This document shows positions 54,179-62,723 of a stretch of 64,000 nt of DNA, piece after piece. The notes beneath the pieces were generated by a model, which did not search any database, was not told where the DNA came from, and saw only the letters and a program-made list of their open reading frames with translations. Made by a program: the position numbers and the translations under genes. Source of the DNA: Amphritea atlantica (GTDB lineage Bacteria > Pseudomonadota > Gammaproteobacteria > Pseudomonadales > Balneatricaceae); the NCBI GenBank assembly GCA_024397875.1, contig CP073344.1:1913001-1977000 (forward strand), in the 5' to 3' direction. Within the stretch, counting starts at the first letter, position 1, and each line of letters opens with the position of its first letter.

Positions 54179-54985
54179 TTACTGAACGGTTTTAATCCAG
54201 GCGTCACTGACAAACCATTTATTGTAGAGTTTGTCGTAGGTACCATCGCCTTTAATCTGAGCCAGGTAGTTATTCAGGAAGTTAAGAAAGTCCGGATCAC
54301 CTTTACGCACGGCCATGCCCAGCGGTTCATAGGTAAATGATTGATCCAGATGGATCACCTTACCAACATTCTGTGATGAATAGATGGCGTTGTATGGCAG
54401 ATCATAAATAAAGGCATCTGCATTTCCGTTAATCACTTCCAGCGCAGCCTCTGATTCAGTTTCAAACAGATTCAGCTTGGCTTTACTCATATATTTTTTG
54501 GTGGCGTAGTCAGAGGTCGCTCCCAACTTGGTGGTAATGCGGTACTTTTCATCATTCAGGTCTTTATAGCTTTTAACTTTATCCTTCAGCGCAGGGCTGA
54601 GCAAAATAGTCTGACCGACTACAATGTAGGGGTCGGTAAAGTTCACTTTCAGGTTACGCTCAGGGTTAATTGTCATACCAGAGATGATAAGGTCACACTT
54701 ACCGGTCAGTAGCGCAGGAATGATGCCATCCCAGGCGGTGTTACGCAGATCCAGTTTGACATCCATCGCCTTGGCCATAGTTTTAGCGATATCAACATCA
54801 AAGCCAACAATGTCACCCTTCTTATTACGCATATCGAACGGCATATAACCCGCTTCCAGACATACCTGCAATTCGCCGCGCTGTAACACTTGATTCAAGG
54901 CCGATTGTTCCCACAGGTCCGTGGCAGATGCACTACCGGTCCCTGCCGCGAATATCACTGCGGCCGCCGCTATCATTTTTTTCAT
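54179..54985 (-). CDS. Polar amino-acid ABC transporter binding protein
   Basis: From ATG 54985 the protein has a signal peptide (KKMIAAAAVIFAAGTGSASA) and a SBP family 3 fold: GELQVCLEAGYMPFDMRNKKGDIVGFDVDIAKTMAKAM, LLTGKCDLIISGMTINPERN and a closing YDKLYNKWF. It is the periplasmic receptor for the ABC transporter. The frame extends to 55033, but the later start leaves a normal leader. Gene neighbours (trans-sulfuration enzyme, homocysteine methyltransferase) suggest a sulfur amino acid or S-methylmethionine as ligand; this is inferred. Confidence 0.9.
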   Translation of the reverse strand: MKKMIAAAAVIFAAGTGSASATDLWEQSALNQVLQRGELQVCLEAGYMPFDMRNKKGDIVGFDVDIAKTMAKAMDVKLDLRNTAWDGIIPALLTGKCDLIISGMTINPERNLKVNFTDPYIVVGQTILLSPALKDKVKSYKDLNDEKYRITTKLGATSDYATKKYMSKAKLNLFETESEAALEVINGNADAFIYDLPYNAIYSSQNVGKVIHLDQSFTYEPLGMAVRKGDPDFLNFLNNYLAQIKGDGTYDKLYNKWFVSDAWIKTVQ

Positions 54986-55144
54986 TTTCAGATCTCTCAT
55001 GTTTAACGTATTGATAATTAACTGACTGATCATTGCACTGACGGCGCTTCTAAAAAGCGCGCTATCTTAACGACTTTCCGCCGCTTTCGCACCCGTCGAT
55101 CAGGATAAAATCTAACCAGACAGAGAATCGATAGTTGGAATATA

Positions 55145-56365
55145 TCAGCCTTGTTGCTGGCGCCTTACTGCGGCAAATGCCTGTTTCAGGTCATTCAGCA
55201 GATCATCGGTTTCTTCAATCCCGACGGAGATGCGCACCAGCCCTTCCGATATACCCAGCGCTAACCGCTCCTCCAGTGTATTTTCAACATGGCTGGTGGT
55301 TCTTGCCGGCCCATAGATAGTTTCAACGGCTCCCAGGTTACCGGCACAATGCGCATACTGTAGCTGCGGCAGTAACACCTTGACCGTGTCCATGCCACCA
55401 TGAACAACAAAGCTGACAATGGCACCAAAGCCCGTCATCTGCTCACAGGCAATTGGATGGTTGGGATGTTCTGGTAAACCCGGATAGTTGACCGATGCGA
55501 CTAACGGTTCGGTGAGCAGAAACTCAGCGATCATCTGTGCACTGGCCTGCTGCTGACGTATTCGCAGCGCCAGGGTTTTGATTCCCCGGATGATCATATA
55601 AGCCGCAAACGGGTCCAGTGTTGCACCGTTAATTTCCCGGTAATGCCGCACCTGACTAATGAGCGCCTCCCGGCCGCACACGAGACCGCCCAGCACATCA
55701 CCGTGTCCGCTGAGAAACTTAGTCGCACTGTGAACCACCAGATCCACGCCCAGCGATAACGGCTGCTGATTCAGCGGTGTAGCGAAGGTATTATCCGCGA
55801 TCACCAGCGCGCCAACTGATTGTGCAGCTTTCACAAGTCGCTTGATATCAATGATTTTCAGGGTTGGATTAGTGGGTGTTTCAAGATAAAGAACATCACA
55901 GCCTCGGACGATCTCCCGCTCGATCGCTTCATGATCCGCGGTCTCACAAAGATAAACGCTTACCCCCATTCGGGGCAGAAATTCTTCAAAGATTTTGTTG
56001 GTTCCACCGTAGCTGTCCTTCGTCGAAACCACTCTTTTGCCATTAGATAAAAAGGTATATAGCACGCTACTAATAGCTGCCATGCCACTACTGAACGCAA
56101 CAGCAGATTGCGCATCCTCAAGGGCACAGAGTTTTGCTTCCAGCGCTTCGACTGTCGGGTTACCCATACGGCTATAGATAAACCCTGACGCATCGCCGAG
56201 GGCTACGTTATACCAGTGATCAACATCATCATAACTATGCGCAGCGCTCGCCACTATTGGGACTTGGGTCGCATTATACGGATGGTTAACCTGCTCACCG
56301 CCCCACACAGTTTTTGTGCCTGCACCTGCTTTATCAAACTCACTCCCAATGGATCTGTGTTTCAT
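55145..56365 (-). CDS. Cys/Met metabolism PLP enzyme (cystathionine gamma-synthase/lyase family)
   Basis: The 406-residue enzyme has YSRMGNPTVEALEAKLCALEDAQSAVAFSSGMAAI, TKDSYGGTN, YLETPTNPTLK and the PLP Lys in VVHSATKFLSGHGDVLGG, typical of the trans-sulfuration family. Cystathionine gamma-synthase, gamma-lyase and methionine gamma-lyase cannot be separated by eye. Neighbouring transporter genes favour breakdown of an imported sulfur amino acid. It is divergent from the homocysteine methyltransferase gene. Confidence 0.88.
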   Translation of the reverse strand: MKHRSIGSEFDKAGAGTKTVWGGEQVNHPYNATQVPIVASAAHSYDDVDHWYNVALGDASGFIYSRMGNPTVEALEAKLCALEDAQSAVAFSSGMAAISSVLYTFLSNGKRVVSTKDSYGGTNKIFEEFLPRMGVSVYLCETADHEAIEREIVRGCDVLYLETPTNPTLKIIDIKRLVKAAQSVGALVIADNTFATPLNQQPLSLGVDLVVHSATKFLSGHGDVLGGLVCGREALISQVRHYREINGATLDPFAAYMIIRGIKTLALRIRQQQASAQMIAEFLLTEPLVASVNYPGLPEHPNHPIACEQMTGFGAIVSFVVHGGMDTVKVLLPQLQYAHCAGNLGAVETIYGPARTTSHVENTLEERLALGISEGLVRISVGIEETDDLLNDLKQAFAAVRRQQQG

Positions 56366-56603
56366 TTATACGACTCATATAATAAATAAAAATGGCACCA
56401 TGAACGGCGTGCACCAACAGCAGAACCAATATAGCCAAAAGTCAACGCGTCGAGTAGCCATCTTATCCGGGGCTTAGGGTCTGTTTTTTTAATGGCTATT
56501 AACTAATTGGCATTATTCAGGGTGAATCTGGCCAATCCTGTTTGAATCCTTTTCCCGTGAGGATAGAATTGCGCCAATTCTGAATTAACTGGATAAAAGT
56601 GCT

Positions 56604-57512
56604 ATGAGAAAAGTCACGATACTTGATGGTGGAATGGGCAGAGAGCTTGAGCGTCGGGGCGCACCTTTTAAGCAACCAGAGTGGTCAGCACTGGCAATGA
56701 TGGAAGCCCCCGACATTGTCAAAGAGGTGCACAAGGCCTACATTGATGCGGGCTCTGAGATCATCACCACCAACAGCTATGCGCTGGTACCTTTTCATAT
56801 CGGTGAAGACTGTTTTAAAGAACGCGGTGCAGCACTGGCAGAACAGGCGGCAACCGTCGCCCGTGAAGCCATTAATGAAACCGGTAGGGATCATGTGCTG
56901 GTTGCCGGATCGGTGGCGCCTCTGTTTGGCTCCTACCGTGCCGATCTGTATCAACCCGAACGGGTCGAAGAGATTGCTGTCCCGCTGATCACAGCGCTTA
57001 ACCCCCATATTGATCTCTGGCTCAATGAAACCCAAAGCCTGATTGCAGAACCCCTGGCGATCAAAGCACTGGTCGACCGCATCGATACGGATCGCAAACC
57101 GTTCTGGGTATCCTTCACGCTTGAAGACGCTGAAACCACCGAGCAGCCACTGCTGCGTTCCGGTGAAACCGTCAGTGCGGCGGTTCAATCGATGGCTGAG
57201 GCTGGCGTTGATGCAATCCTGTTTAACTGCAGCCAGCCGGAGATCATTGCCAAAGCGATTGAGGTGACCAAACAGGAACTGGCTCACTATGCCAAAGCAA
57301 TTAAAATTGGCGCCTATGCAAATGCATTCCCGCCTCAGCCTAAAAATGCCACTGCAAATGACGGCCTTGATGAGCTGCGTGCCGACCTGACACCTGTAAC
57401 CTATCTGCAATGGGCGCAACAGTGGCAGGCGCTCGGTGCTGAGTTAATTGGCGGCTGCTGCGGTATTGGTCCGGATCATATCCGGGCATTGAGTGAAACA
57501 CTCACACAATAG
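56604..57512 (+). CDS. Homocysteine S-methyltransferase family protein
   Basis: The 302-residue protein starts with ILDGGMGRELERRGAPF, has TTNSYALVPFHIG, LLFNCS-type ILFNCSQPE with the first zinc Cys and the ending LIGGCCGIGPDHIRAL with the other two. MmuM-type enzymes move a methyl group from S-methylmethionine or S-adenosylmethionine to homocysteine. No mmuP permease is nearby; the amino-acid ABC transporter on the other side of the trans-sulfuration gene could supply the substrate. Confidence 0.88.
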   Translation: MRKVTILDGGMGRELERRGAPFKQPEWSALAMMEAPDIVKEVHKAYIDAGSEIITTNSYALVPFHIGEDCFKERGAALAEQAATVAREAINETGRDHVLVAGSVAPLFGSYRADLYQPERVEEIAVPLITALNPHIDLWLNETQSLIAEPLAIKALVDRIDTDRKPFWVSFTLEDAETTEQPLLRSGETVSAAVQSMAEAGVDAILFNCSQPEIIAKAIEVTKQELAHYAKAIKIGAYANAFPPQPKNATANDGLDELRADLTPVTYLQWAQQWQALGAELIGGCCGIGPDHIRALSETLTQ

Positions 57513-57549
57513 CGCGTCGATTCAACGGAAATAATCAGACTTATGCAGG

Positions 57550-57577
57550 GCCGGTGCTGAAAGGTACCGGCTTTTTT
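57550..57577 (+). terminator. Intrinsic terminator
   Basis: GCCGGT, 10-base loop, ACCGGC, six T's, 38 bases after the methyltransferase stop. A second AT-rich inverted repeat (AAGTATTA/TAATACTT, 57627-57647) lies just beyond, ahead of the tandem amidase-like genes. Confidence 0.85.
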
Positions 57578-57723
57578 GCTATTTACAGCGGCAGTAACAC
57601 CCGGACAACCGCATATCTGCGCCGTTAAGTATTAGTATTTAATACTTTTTAGCTTCAGATTCATAACACGCCCGGAATCTCACAGAATCAGCTCCATCGA
57701 ACTGCATAACACCGGAGCTGAAG

Positions 57724-58323
57724 ATGAAACACACCCACCTTAACCGCCTTGAGCAACAAATGTCTGCCACGCTTCAGGAAGGCGATATTCTGTTTATCTC
57801 TATCGACGCTTTTCTCTATAAGCAGGTTGCCAAAGGTACTGGCAGCTGGTGTTCCCATGTAGGTTTTGCCATTAAAGAAGACAATCAATGGCTGGTAGTA
57901 GAGAGTAAAGTTCCTTTTGTCAGCAAAACCCCGTTGCGCAAATTTCTCAGCCGAACCTGTAACGGCGAAGTGATGGTGCGCCGCCTGAAGCAGCCGCTAT
58001 CTCCTTCAGAGATCGGGCAACTGAAGCAGTCTGCAGAAAACTTATCGGCCAGCCTTCCGACCACACTCTACCACCTGGGATTCGATTTCGATTCTAAACG
58101 TCAGTTCTGCTCTAAGTTTGTCCACCTGGTTTATCAAGATGCCCTCGGTATTAAGCTGGGTAAAACACAAACCCTGGAACAACTTCTGCAGGAAAACCCA
58201 CAGGCATCAGTCAGATTCTGGCGCTGCTGGTTCTTAGGCTTTATTCCCTGGAAACGTCAGACACTCACCCCGGCCAGCCAGATCAATGACCCGCAACTGA
58301 ATACAGTCTTTTGTACTGTTTAA
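57724..58323 (+). CDS. YebB-like permuted papain-fold enzyme, copy 1
   Basis: The 199-residue protein fits the YebB/YiiX circularly permuted NlpC/P60 group: LQEGDILFIS near residue 17, His in WCSHVGFAIKE, VVESKVPFVSKTPLRKFL and the Cys in FCSKFVHLVYQDALG. Such enzymes have a Cys-His pair and probably cleave amide bonds; the substrate is unknown. A very similar gene follows 38 bases later. Start context is GGAGCTGAAG before the ATG. No signal peptide is visible, so action in the cytoplasm is likely. Confidence 0.82.
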   Translation: MKHTHLNRLEQQMSATLQEGDILFISIDAFLYKQVAKGTGSWCSHVGFAIKEDNQWLVVESKVPFVSKTPLRKFLSRTCNGEVMVRRLKQPLSPSEIGQLKQSAENLSASLPTTLYHLGFDFDSKRQFCSKFVHLVYQDALGIKLGKTQTLEQLLQENPQASVRFWRCWFLGFIPWKRQTLTPASQINDPQLNTVFCTV

Positions 58324-58360
58324 GCAACAGCTCATAAAGCTGTTATCAAAGGATGGGGAA

Positions 58361-58948
58361 ATGAAACAGATGAACACAGTTCAGCTTGAACGTCAGGTCA
58401 GCAGCCTGCTGAAGGAAGGAGATCTTATCTTCTCATCAATCGACCTCTTAATATGTCGACAGGTTGCACGAGAAACCGGTAGCTGGTGCTCTCACGTCGG
58501 GTTTGTCATTAAAGAAAACAATCAGTGGGTCGTGGTAGAAAGCAAAGTCCCTTTCGTCTGCAAAACTCCCTTAAGAAAATTCCTTCAGCGCACCCGGAAC
58601 GGGCAGGTTATGGTGCGCCGCCTAAAGCAACCGATAACCACTGAGCAGGTTGAAAAACTTAAACAACTAACCTGCGAGCATATTGGTACGCTTTATCACC
58701 CAGGGTTCGACTTCGACTCAGATCGTCTGTTCTGCTCCAAGCTTGTTTATCTGGTATACAAAGACGCGGTCGGGGTTCGGTTAGGCGAAATTCTCACTCT
58801 GGAAAATCTGCTAAATCAAAATCCACAGGCTTCGTCAGGCCTATGGCATTGCTGGTATTTTGGTTTTGTACCCTGGCAGCGTCTGACACTCACCCCGGCA
58901 AGCCAGATTGTCGATACCCAGCTGAACACTATCTACTCTTCGGTTTAA
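58361..58948 (+). CDS. YebB-like permuted papain-fold enzyme, copy 2
   Basis: The 195-residue protein is a tandem paralogue of the gene upstream, with the same landmarks: LKEGDLIFSSID, WCSHVGFVIKENNQW, VVESKVPFVCKTPLRKF, MVRRLKQP, FCSKLVYLVYKDAVG and LTLTPASQI near the end. The catalytic His and Cys are kept in both copies, so both are probably active. Divergence at many third and some first codon positions shows the duplication is not recent. GGATGGGGAA lies before the ATG. Confidence 0.82.
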   Translation: MKQMNTVQLERQVSSLLKEGDLIFSSIDLLICRQVARETGSWCSHVGFVIKENNQWVVVESKVPFVCKTPLRKFLQRTRNGQVMVRRLKQPITTEQVEKLKQLTCEHIGTLYHPGFDFDSDRLFCSKLVYLVYKDAVGVRLGEILTLENLLNQNPQASSGLWHCWYFGFVPWQRLTLTPASQIVDTQLNTIYSSV

Positions 58949-58957
58949 CGGTAATAT

Positions 58958-59875
58958 TCATGGCCCCTTATGCAACTTCCAATTATCCAGCATGCAGTTC
59001 TGTAGATCCCGGGACGACTCTATCTGGAGAGTAGAATGCGCAATACCAAAATGATCATGAAGGTACTGCTGCTGATTGCGCAGAAACTGGTTATCCAGCT
59101 CAGTATCGTTAACAACCAGATGAACTGTTAGCGCTATTTCAGTAGTACTCAGCGGCCAGACATGCAGATCATGGATACGCTCCACTGACTCCAGACCGAT
59201 AAAATATTGCCTCAGTTCAGGGATATCGATACTGTCCGGCACCGCATCCAGGGCGTAGTTCAGAGAATCTTTCAGTAACCCCAATGTCCCGATCAGAATG
59301 ACTACTACGATAACCAGACTGATCACCGGATCGATCCATAACCAGCCTTTAAACAGAATAAACAGACCTGCAACGACTACGCCGAGCGAGACCACTGCAT
59401 CGGCGGCCATATGCAGGAAGGCGCCCTTGATATTCAGATCGTTCTTCTGGCCGCTGACAAACAGCAGAGCGGTCAGCGTATTGATAACAACACCGATAGC
59501 AGCGACAACTATCACCGTCATCCCCTCTACTGGCGCCAGGTCTGAAACACGATTAACCGCTTCCCAGGCGATACCGCCCAGCGCAATCAGTAAAAGTATC
59601 GCACTGCCCAGAGAAGCCATGACGGTAGCTTTACGCAAACCATAGGTCCGTTTTTCGGTGGCGGCTTTTTTAGCAAGATAACTTGCCCCCCAGGCAAGCA
59701 GCAGACTGAATACATCACTCAGGTTGTGCCCTGCGTCGGCAATCAGTGCAAGCGAGTCAGACAACACACCATAGATCGTTTCAATTACAACAAATATGAG
59801 ATTAAGGGCGATACCAATCGCAAAGGCGCGGTTGTAATCGCCGACCTGATGGCTATGGTTATGGTTATGACTCAT
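58958..59875 (-). CDS. Cation diffusion facilitator (CzcD/ZitB-like)
   Basis: The 305-residue protein begins with a His-rich tail (SHNHNHSHQ) and has six membrane segments. The metal sites are visible as ADAGHNLSDVFSL (His and Asp residues in the second segment) and HMAADAVVSLG in the fifth, followed by a C-terminal cytoplasmic domain with IHDLHVWPLS. It exports zinc or a similar divalent metal in exchange for protons. The gene ends 10 bases from the converging YebB-like pair. Confidence 0.92.
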   Translation of the reverse strand: MSHNHNHSHQVGDYNRAFAIGIALNLIFVVIETIYGVLSDSLALIADAGHNLSDVFSLLLAWGASYLAKKAATEKRTYGLRKATVMASLGSAILLLIALGGIAWEAVNRVSDLAPVEGMTVIVVAAIGVVINTLTALLFVSGQKNDLNIKGAFLHMAADAVVSLGVVVAGLFILFKGWLWIDPVISLVIVVVILIGTLGLLKDSLNYALDAVPDSIDIPELRQYFIGLESVERIHDLHVWPLSTTEIALTVHLVVNDTELDNQFLRNQQQYLHDHFGIAHSTLQIESSRDLQNCMLDNWKLHKGP

Positions 59876-59984
59876 ACAATTCCCGAATGTGCCTGACGTA
59901 TCCCTGAACTATTTTTACCCCTTCCCCCTTACATCTTCAGGTCGTGTTTACTGCCTGATTCAGTCTCTGCCAGTCTGAGACGAT

Positions 59985-60392
59985 TTATGGCTGCTTATCA
60001 AACACCTTCACGCCTTCCGGTATGGTGAACCAGTCCTGTTTTTCACTGACCCAGACATGCGCAGCAGGTTTGATAATACTGGTATCGGAAAGATTGGATG
60101 GCTTGAGCTTAATTTTGTCAGGCTCAGCAGGATTAAAATGATAGATGCGGTTACCGCAGGTAGGACAAAACTTAGCAGCGCTGGTATTTCCACTATCCGC
60201 TAAGCGGCTCCATTCTGCCATTTCACCTTCAAATTCGACATCAGAGGCATTCACCATCGCCGTGATACTGAACGCGCTGGTTGAGAGTTTCTGACACTCT
60301 TTACAATGGCAAGCAACCACCATCATGGGCTCTTTTAAAAGCCGATACTTTACCCCACCACACTGGCAGGAACCCTCGATTGGATAGGTCAT
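59985..60392 (-). CDS. GFA-family zinc-binding protein
   Basis: The protein has the cysteine pattern of the Gfa/CENP-V family: GSCQCGGVKY, ACHCKECQKLSTSAF and FCPTCGNRIYH, which bind two zinc ions. Family members include glutathione-dependent formaldehyde-activating enzyme, but most, like this, are unassigned. The start at 60392 (MTYPIEGS) is preferred over 60401 because AGGGTGA lies 5-11 bases upstream. It is 135 residues. Confidence 0.87.
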   Translation of the reverse strand: MTYPIEGSCQCGGVKYRLLKEPMMVVACHCKECQKLSTSAFSITAMVNASDVEFEGEMAEWSRLADSGNTSAAKFCPTCGNRIYHFNPAEPDKIKLKPSNLSDTSIIKPAAHVWVSEKQDWFTIPEGVKVFDKQP

Positions 60393-60433
60393 ACTGTTCA
60401 CCCTGACTGTCTTCTATTAATCTATTTGAATTT

Positions 60434-60979
60434 TTATAAACCACATACCGCGCGATAAGCTGGCTGTGTCAGTTTGTAATATAGCTGCACAAAGGGCTTA
60501 TCTTCTACTGCCCGGCCCTCTTTATGCGAATAGGTTGCGCCAAGTTTTTCAACCGCCCTGATCGACCGGAGGTTCTCTGCAGCAACATGAAACCAGACAC
60601 TATCAGCATAGGTGAAAATATGATTCAGCATCAGCGCTTTCATCTCGGTGTTAACGCCTTTCCCCCAACAGGCCTGCTCCAGAAAAGTGAAACCTATCGC
60701 AATTTCGCGCAACTCGGGGTTCCAGTCATAGTAGCGGGATGAACCGATCATCCTGGCAGTATTGTTATCAATAACGGCCAGCGCACCACCACTGCTAATC
60801 GCCCCGTTAAAAAAACGCTGCTCAAAAATATCGCGTTCGTAACGAAGCGAGTCCGGATGCATCGCCCAGATGACGGGGTCCGATGCAGCTTCATACAATG
60901 CATCAAAATCCTCCGCCAGCAGCGGCCGGAGGGTTATCATGGTTCCTGTCAGCGTTGGCTGCAGATAGATTCCTGTCAT
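60434..60979 (-). CDS. GNAT-family N-acetyltransferase
   Basis: The 181-residue protein has a RimJ/RimL-type fold: TLRPLLAEDFDALYEAASDP at the start, GSSRYYDWNPELREIAIGFTFLEQACWGKGVNTEMKALML with the acetyl-CoA loop, and the motif B region VWFHVAAENLRSIRAVEKLGATYSHKEG. The substrate is unknown. It lies 42 bases upstream of the GFA gene on the same strand. Confidence 0.88.
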   Translation of the reverse strand: MTGIYLQPTLTGTMITLRPLLAEDFDALYEAASDPVIWAMHPDSLRYERDIFEQRFFNGAISSGGALAVIDNNTARMIGSSRYYDWNPELREIAIGFTFLEQACWGKGVNTEMKALMLNHIFTYADSVWFHVAAENLRSIRAVEKLGATYSHKEGRAVEDKPFVQLYYKLTQPAYRAVCGL

Positions 60980-61049
60980 ATTGATCCATCCTTTTCATAG
61001 CCTGCGAGGCCGGCTTGCGGGGTCGTTTCGACGTCGAACTCAGAGCCTG

Positions 61050-61331
61050 CTATATAACAGCAACAGACTCTGTTTCAGTAACCATGTTTGCCTCCGCCCG
61101 TTCAATAATTTTCAACACGGTTGTCTGGATAACCTCATCCTTTCTGACATCAGTTTTAGCAGTAAATGTCTGCTCCTGAGGCTCAGCCCCTTCTTCAGCA
61201 ATAAACTGAATAGCTACCTGTGTGGCACAGTCAGCGGTCTCCCCGGAATAGCATAGTGCGATCAGCGGATATCCTCGCTCACCCTTCTTCACATGCTTTT
61301 CGATACGCTTTCTCGCTTTATCAAGATTCAT
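61050..61331 (-). CDS. Small protein of unknown function (93 aa)
   Basis: I do not recognise this protein. It begins MNLDKARKRIEKHVKKGERGYPLIALCYSG, so a basic helix is followed by a beta segment, and ends with a helix KDEVIQTTVLKIIERAEANM. The start at 61331 is preferred over 61358 because AGAGGC lies about 6-11 bases upstream. It may belong with the small 'conserved hypothetical' proteins of marine gammaproteobacteria. It lies 70 bases from the GNAT gene, same strand. Confidence 0.6.
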   Translation of the reverse strand: MNLDKARKRIEKHVKKGERGYPLIALCYSGETADCATQVAIQFIAEEGAEPQEQTFTAKTDVRKDEVIQTTVLKIIERAEANMVTETESVAVI

Positions 61332-61358
61332 TAAAAGCCTCTGTGTTAAGCGCATCAA

Positions 61359-61914
61359 AACTTATTCAGGTGTTTGATGCGTATGATCCTCTGATGCTCA
61401 GTTCCGATCCACCCGGAACTGATGCTGCTATATAGTGCAGCTCAACCGTTCAACATGAAACCTATTTGTGCCACGACCATGCGTCAGCTAACAACGCCTT
61501 GCCTGAAACCAACAGTAAAGGCAGATATCTGGTTATATAAGCCATCAACCTCAAAAATAATCGGTAAACTTTATCCGGCTCTCCAAAGCCACCAAGCAGC
61601 GTCTTCAATCAGCTGAGAAACTTTATTAAACAAAACGATACTGGCATCACACAGGCCACAGTTGGGTAATTTTTTATTATTTACAGGTAAACCTTTTAGC
61701 GTATCCCCTTAAGTTAAACAATCTTTCAGCCATTATAAAGCGATGCCAACCACTGTCTGGAGATAAATAGAAAAGAGCATAGAGGACAAAGCCGGAGATC
61801 TGATCAGTGCACCGCCTGCCCCTTTTTTCAGGTGCTTATATAGAAAACGCCCCATAGTGACTACAAGGCGCTTGCAATAAATTTCAATCAGATCTGATAA
61901 GAAGACATTCAGAT
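61359..61914. other. Gene-free stretch
   Basis: No convincing coding frame, tRNA or hairpin terminator is visible in this interval. The only open frame of note (61422-61616, plus) has no ribosome site or recognisable protein pattern. Confidence 0.5.
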
Positions 61915-62301
61915 TCAGCCACTCACTTTCTCGATCATATGACTGATTACATGGCTGTGCTCACTCTGAGGGCTGAACATCACGATCTCAGCATCGGCAG
62001 TGACCTTTACGTTGTGGCCCGGAGGCCAGTAAAACAGGTCATTGGTATTTACCGTCTCCTGTTTGCCGCTGGCATCGGTGGTGGTCAACTCACCTTTTAC
62101 AACGAAGCCCCAGTGAGGACACTGACACATATTACCATCCAGCCCCTGAAACAGCGGAGTGGTATCGACACCGGCCGAAAGCGTGAAGTATTCTCCACTG
62201 ATTTTCCCCAGCCCTGTGGCATCACCAAACTCCGTTTGCTGACGAATCACAGCGCCGGGAATCTCCATTTTTACATCAATGTCTTGTTTAGCTATTCGCA
62301 T
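61915..62301 (-). CDS. Cupin-domain protein
   Basis: The 128-residue single-domain cupin has a strand pattern with DGNMCQCPHWGFVVKGELT (first cupin motif, with a His) and NDLFYWPPGHNVKVTADAEIVMFSP (second motif). It lacks the complete GxxHxH signature, having only one or two probable metal ligands. Function is unknown. The gene stands alone; in the gap to sppA (62302-62670) I see no gene. Confidence 0.72.
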   Translation of the reverse strand: MRIAKQDIDVKMEIPGAVIRQQTEFGDATGLGKISGEYFTLSAGVDTTPLFQGLDGNMCQCPHWGFVVKGELTTTDASGKQETVNTNDLFYWPPGHNVKVTADAEIVMFSPQSEHSHVISHMIEKVSG

Positions 62302-62670
62302 GCGGATTTCCTTTTTGCGGTTAAGTAAGTATGGCTACCGGGTCGTCAAGCAGACTGTATTCTGCCTACAACTACCGGGTAGCCTGATTGGCGCATTTTG
62401 CTGCCGCAGCGGCTTAGCTGTGGGGATCTGTATGAAACTCATCCATGACAAAGCGCGATTCAGGTGCAGACTCTGTGACAGCCAGCTTAAGCTGCCAGAT
62501 TCTCTGGTCTGCGAAACGATTAAACTGTTGCTATACAGGCAATAACTACACTGTTTCTGTATTAAAATGAGGAAAGTATCAGTGCTTCAGTAACACTAAT
62601 CCGTTGGTACTCATCAAACCAGCTTAGGCCATAGATGGGAAGTTGACACTGTTGAACCTGCAAACAGACA

Positions 62671-62704
62671 ATAAAAAAGGCCGCTGCATCTCTGCAACGG
62701 CCTT
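62671..62704 (-). terminator. Intrinsic terminator of sppA
   Basis: On minus, AAGGCCG(T)TGCA, a 4-base loop and TGCA(G)CGGCCTT are followed by TTTT. It lies 20 bases past the sppA stop. Confidence 0.92.
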
Positions 62705-62723
62705 CACTTTCAGTGCCTGATTT

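Noticed and set aside
61422..61616. 64-codon plus-strand frame
   Set aside because: No ribosome site, no family resemblance and irregular composition; more likely non-coding.
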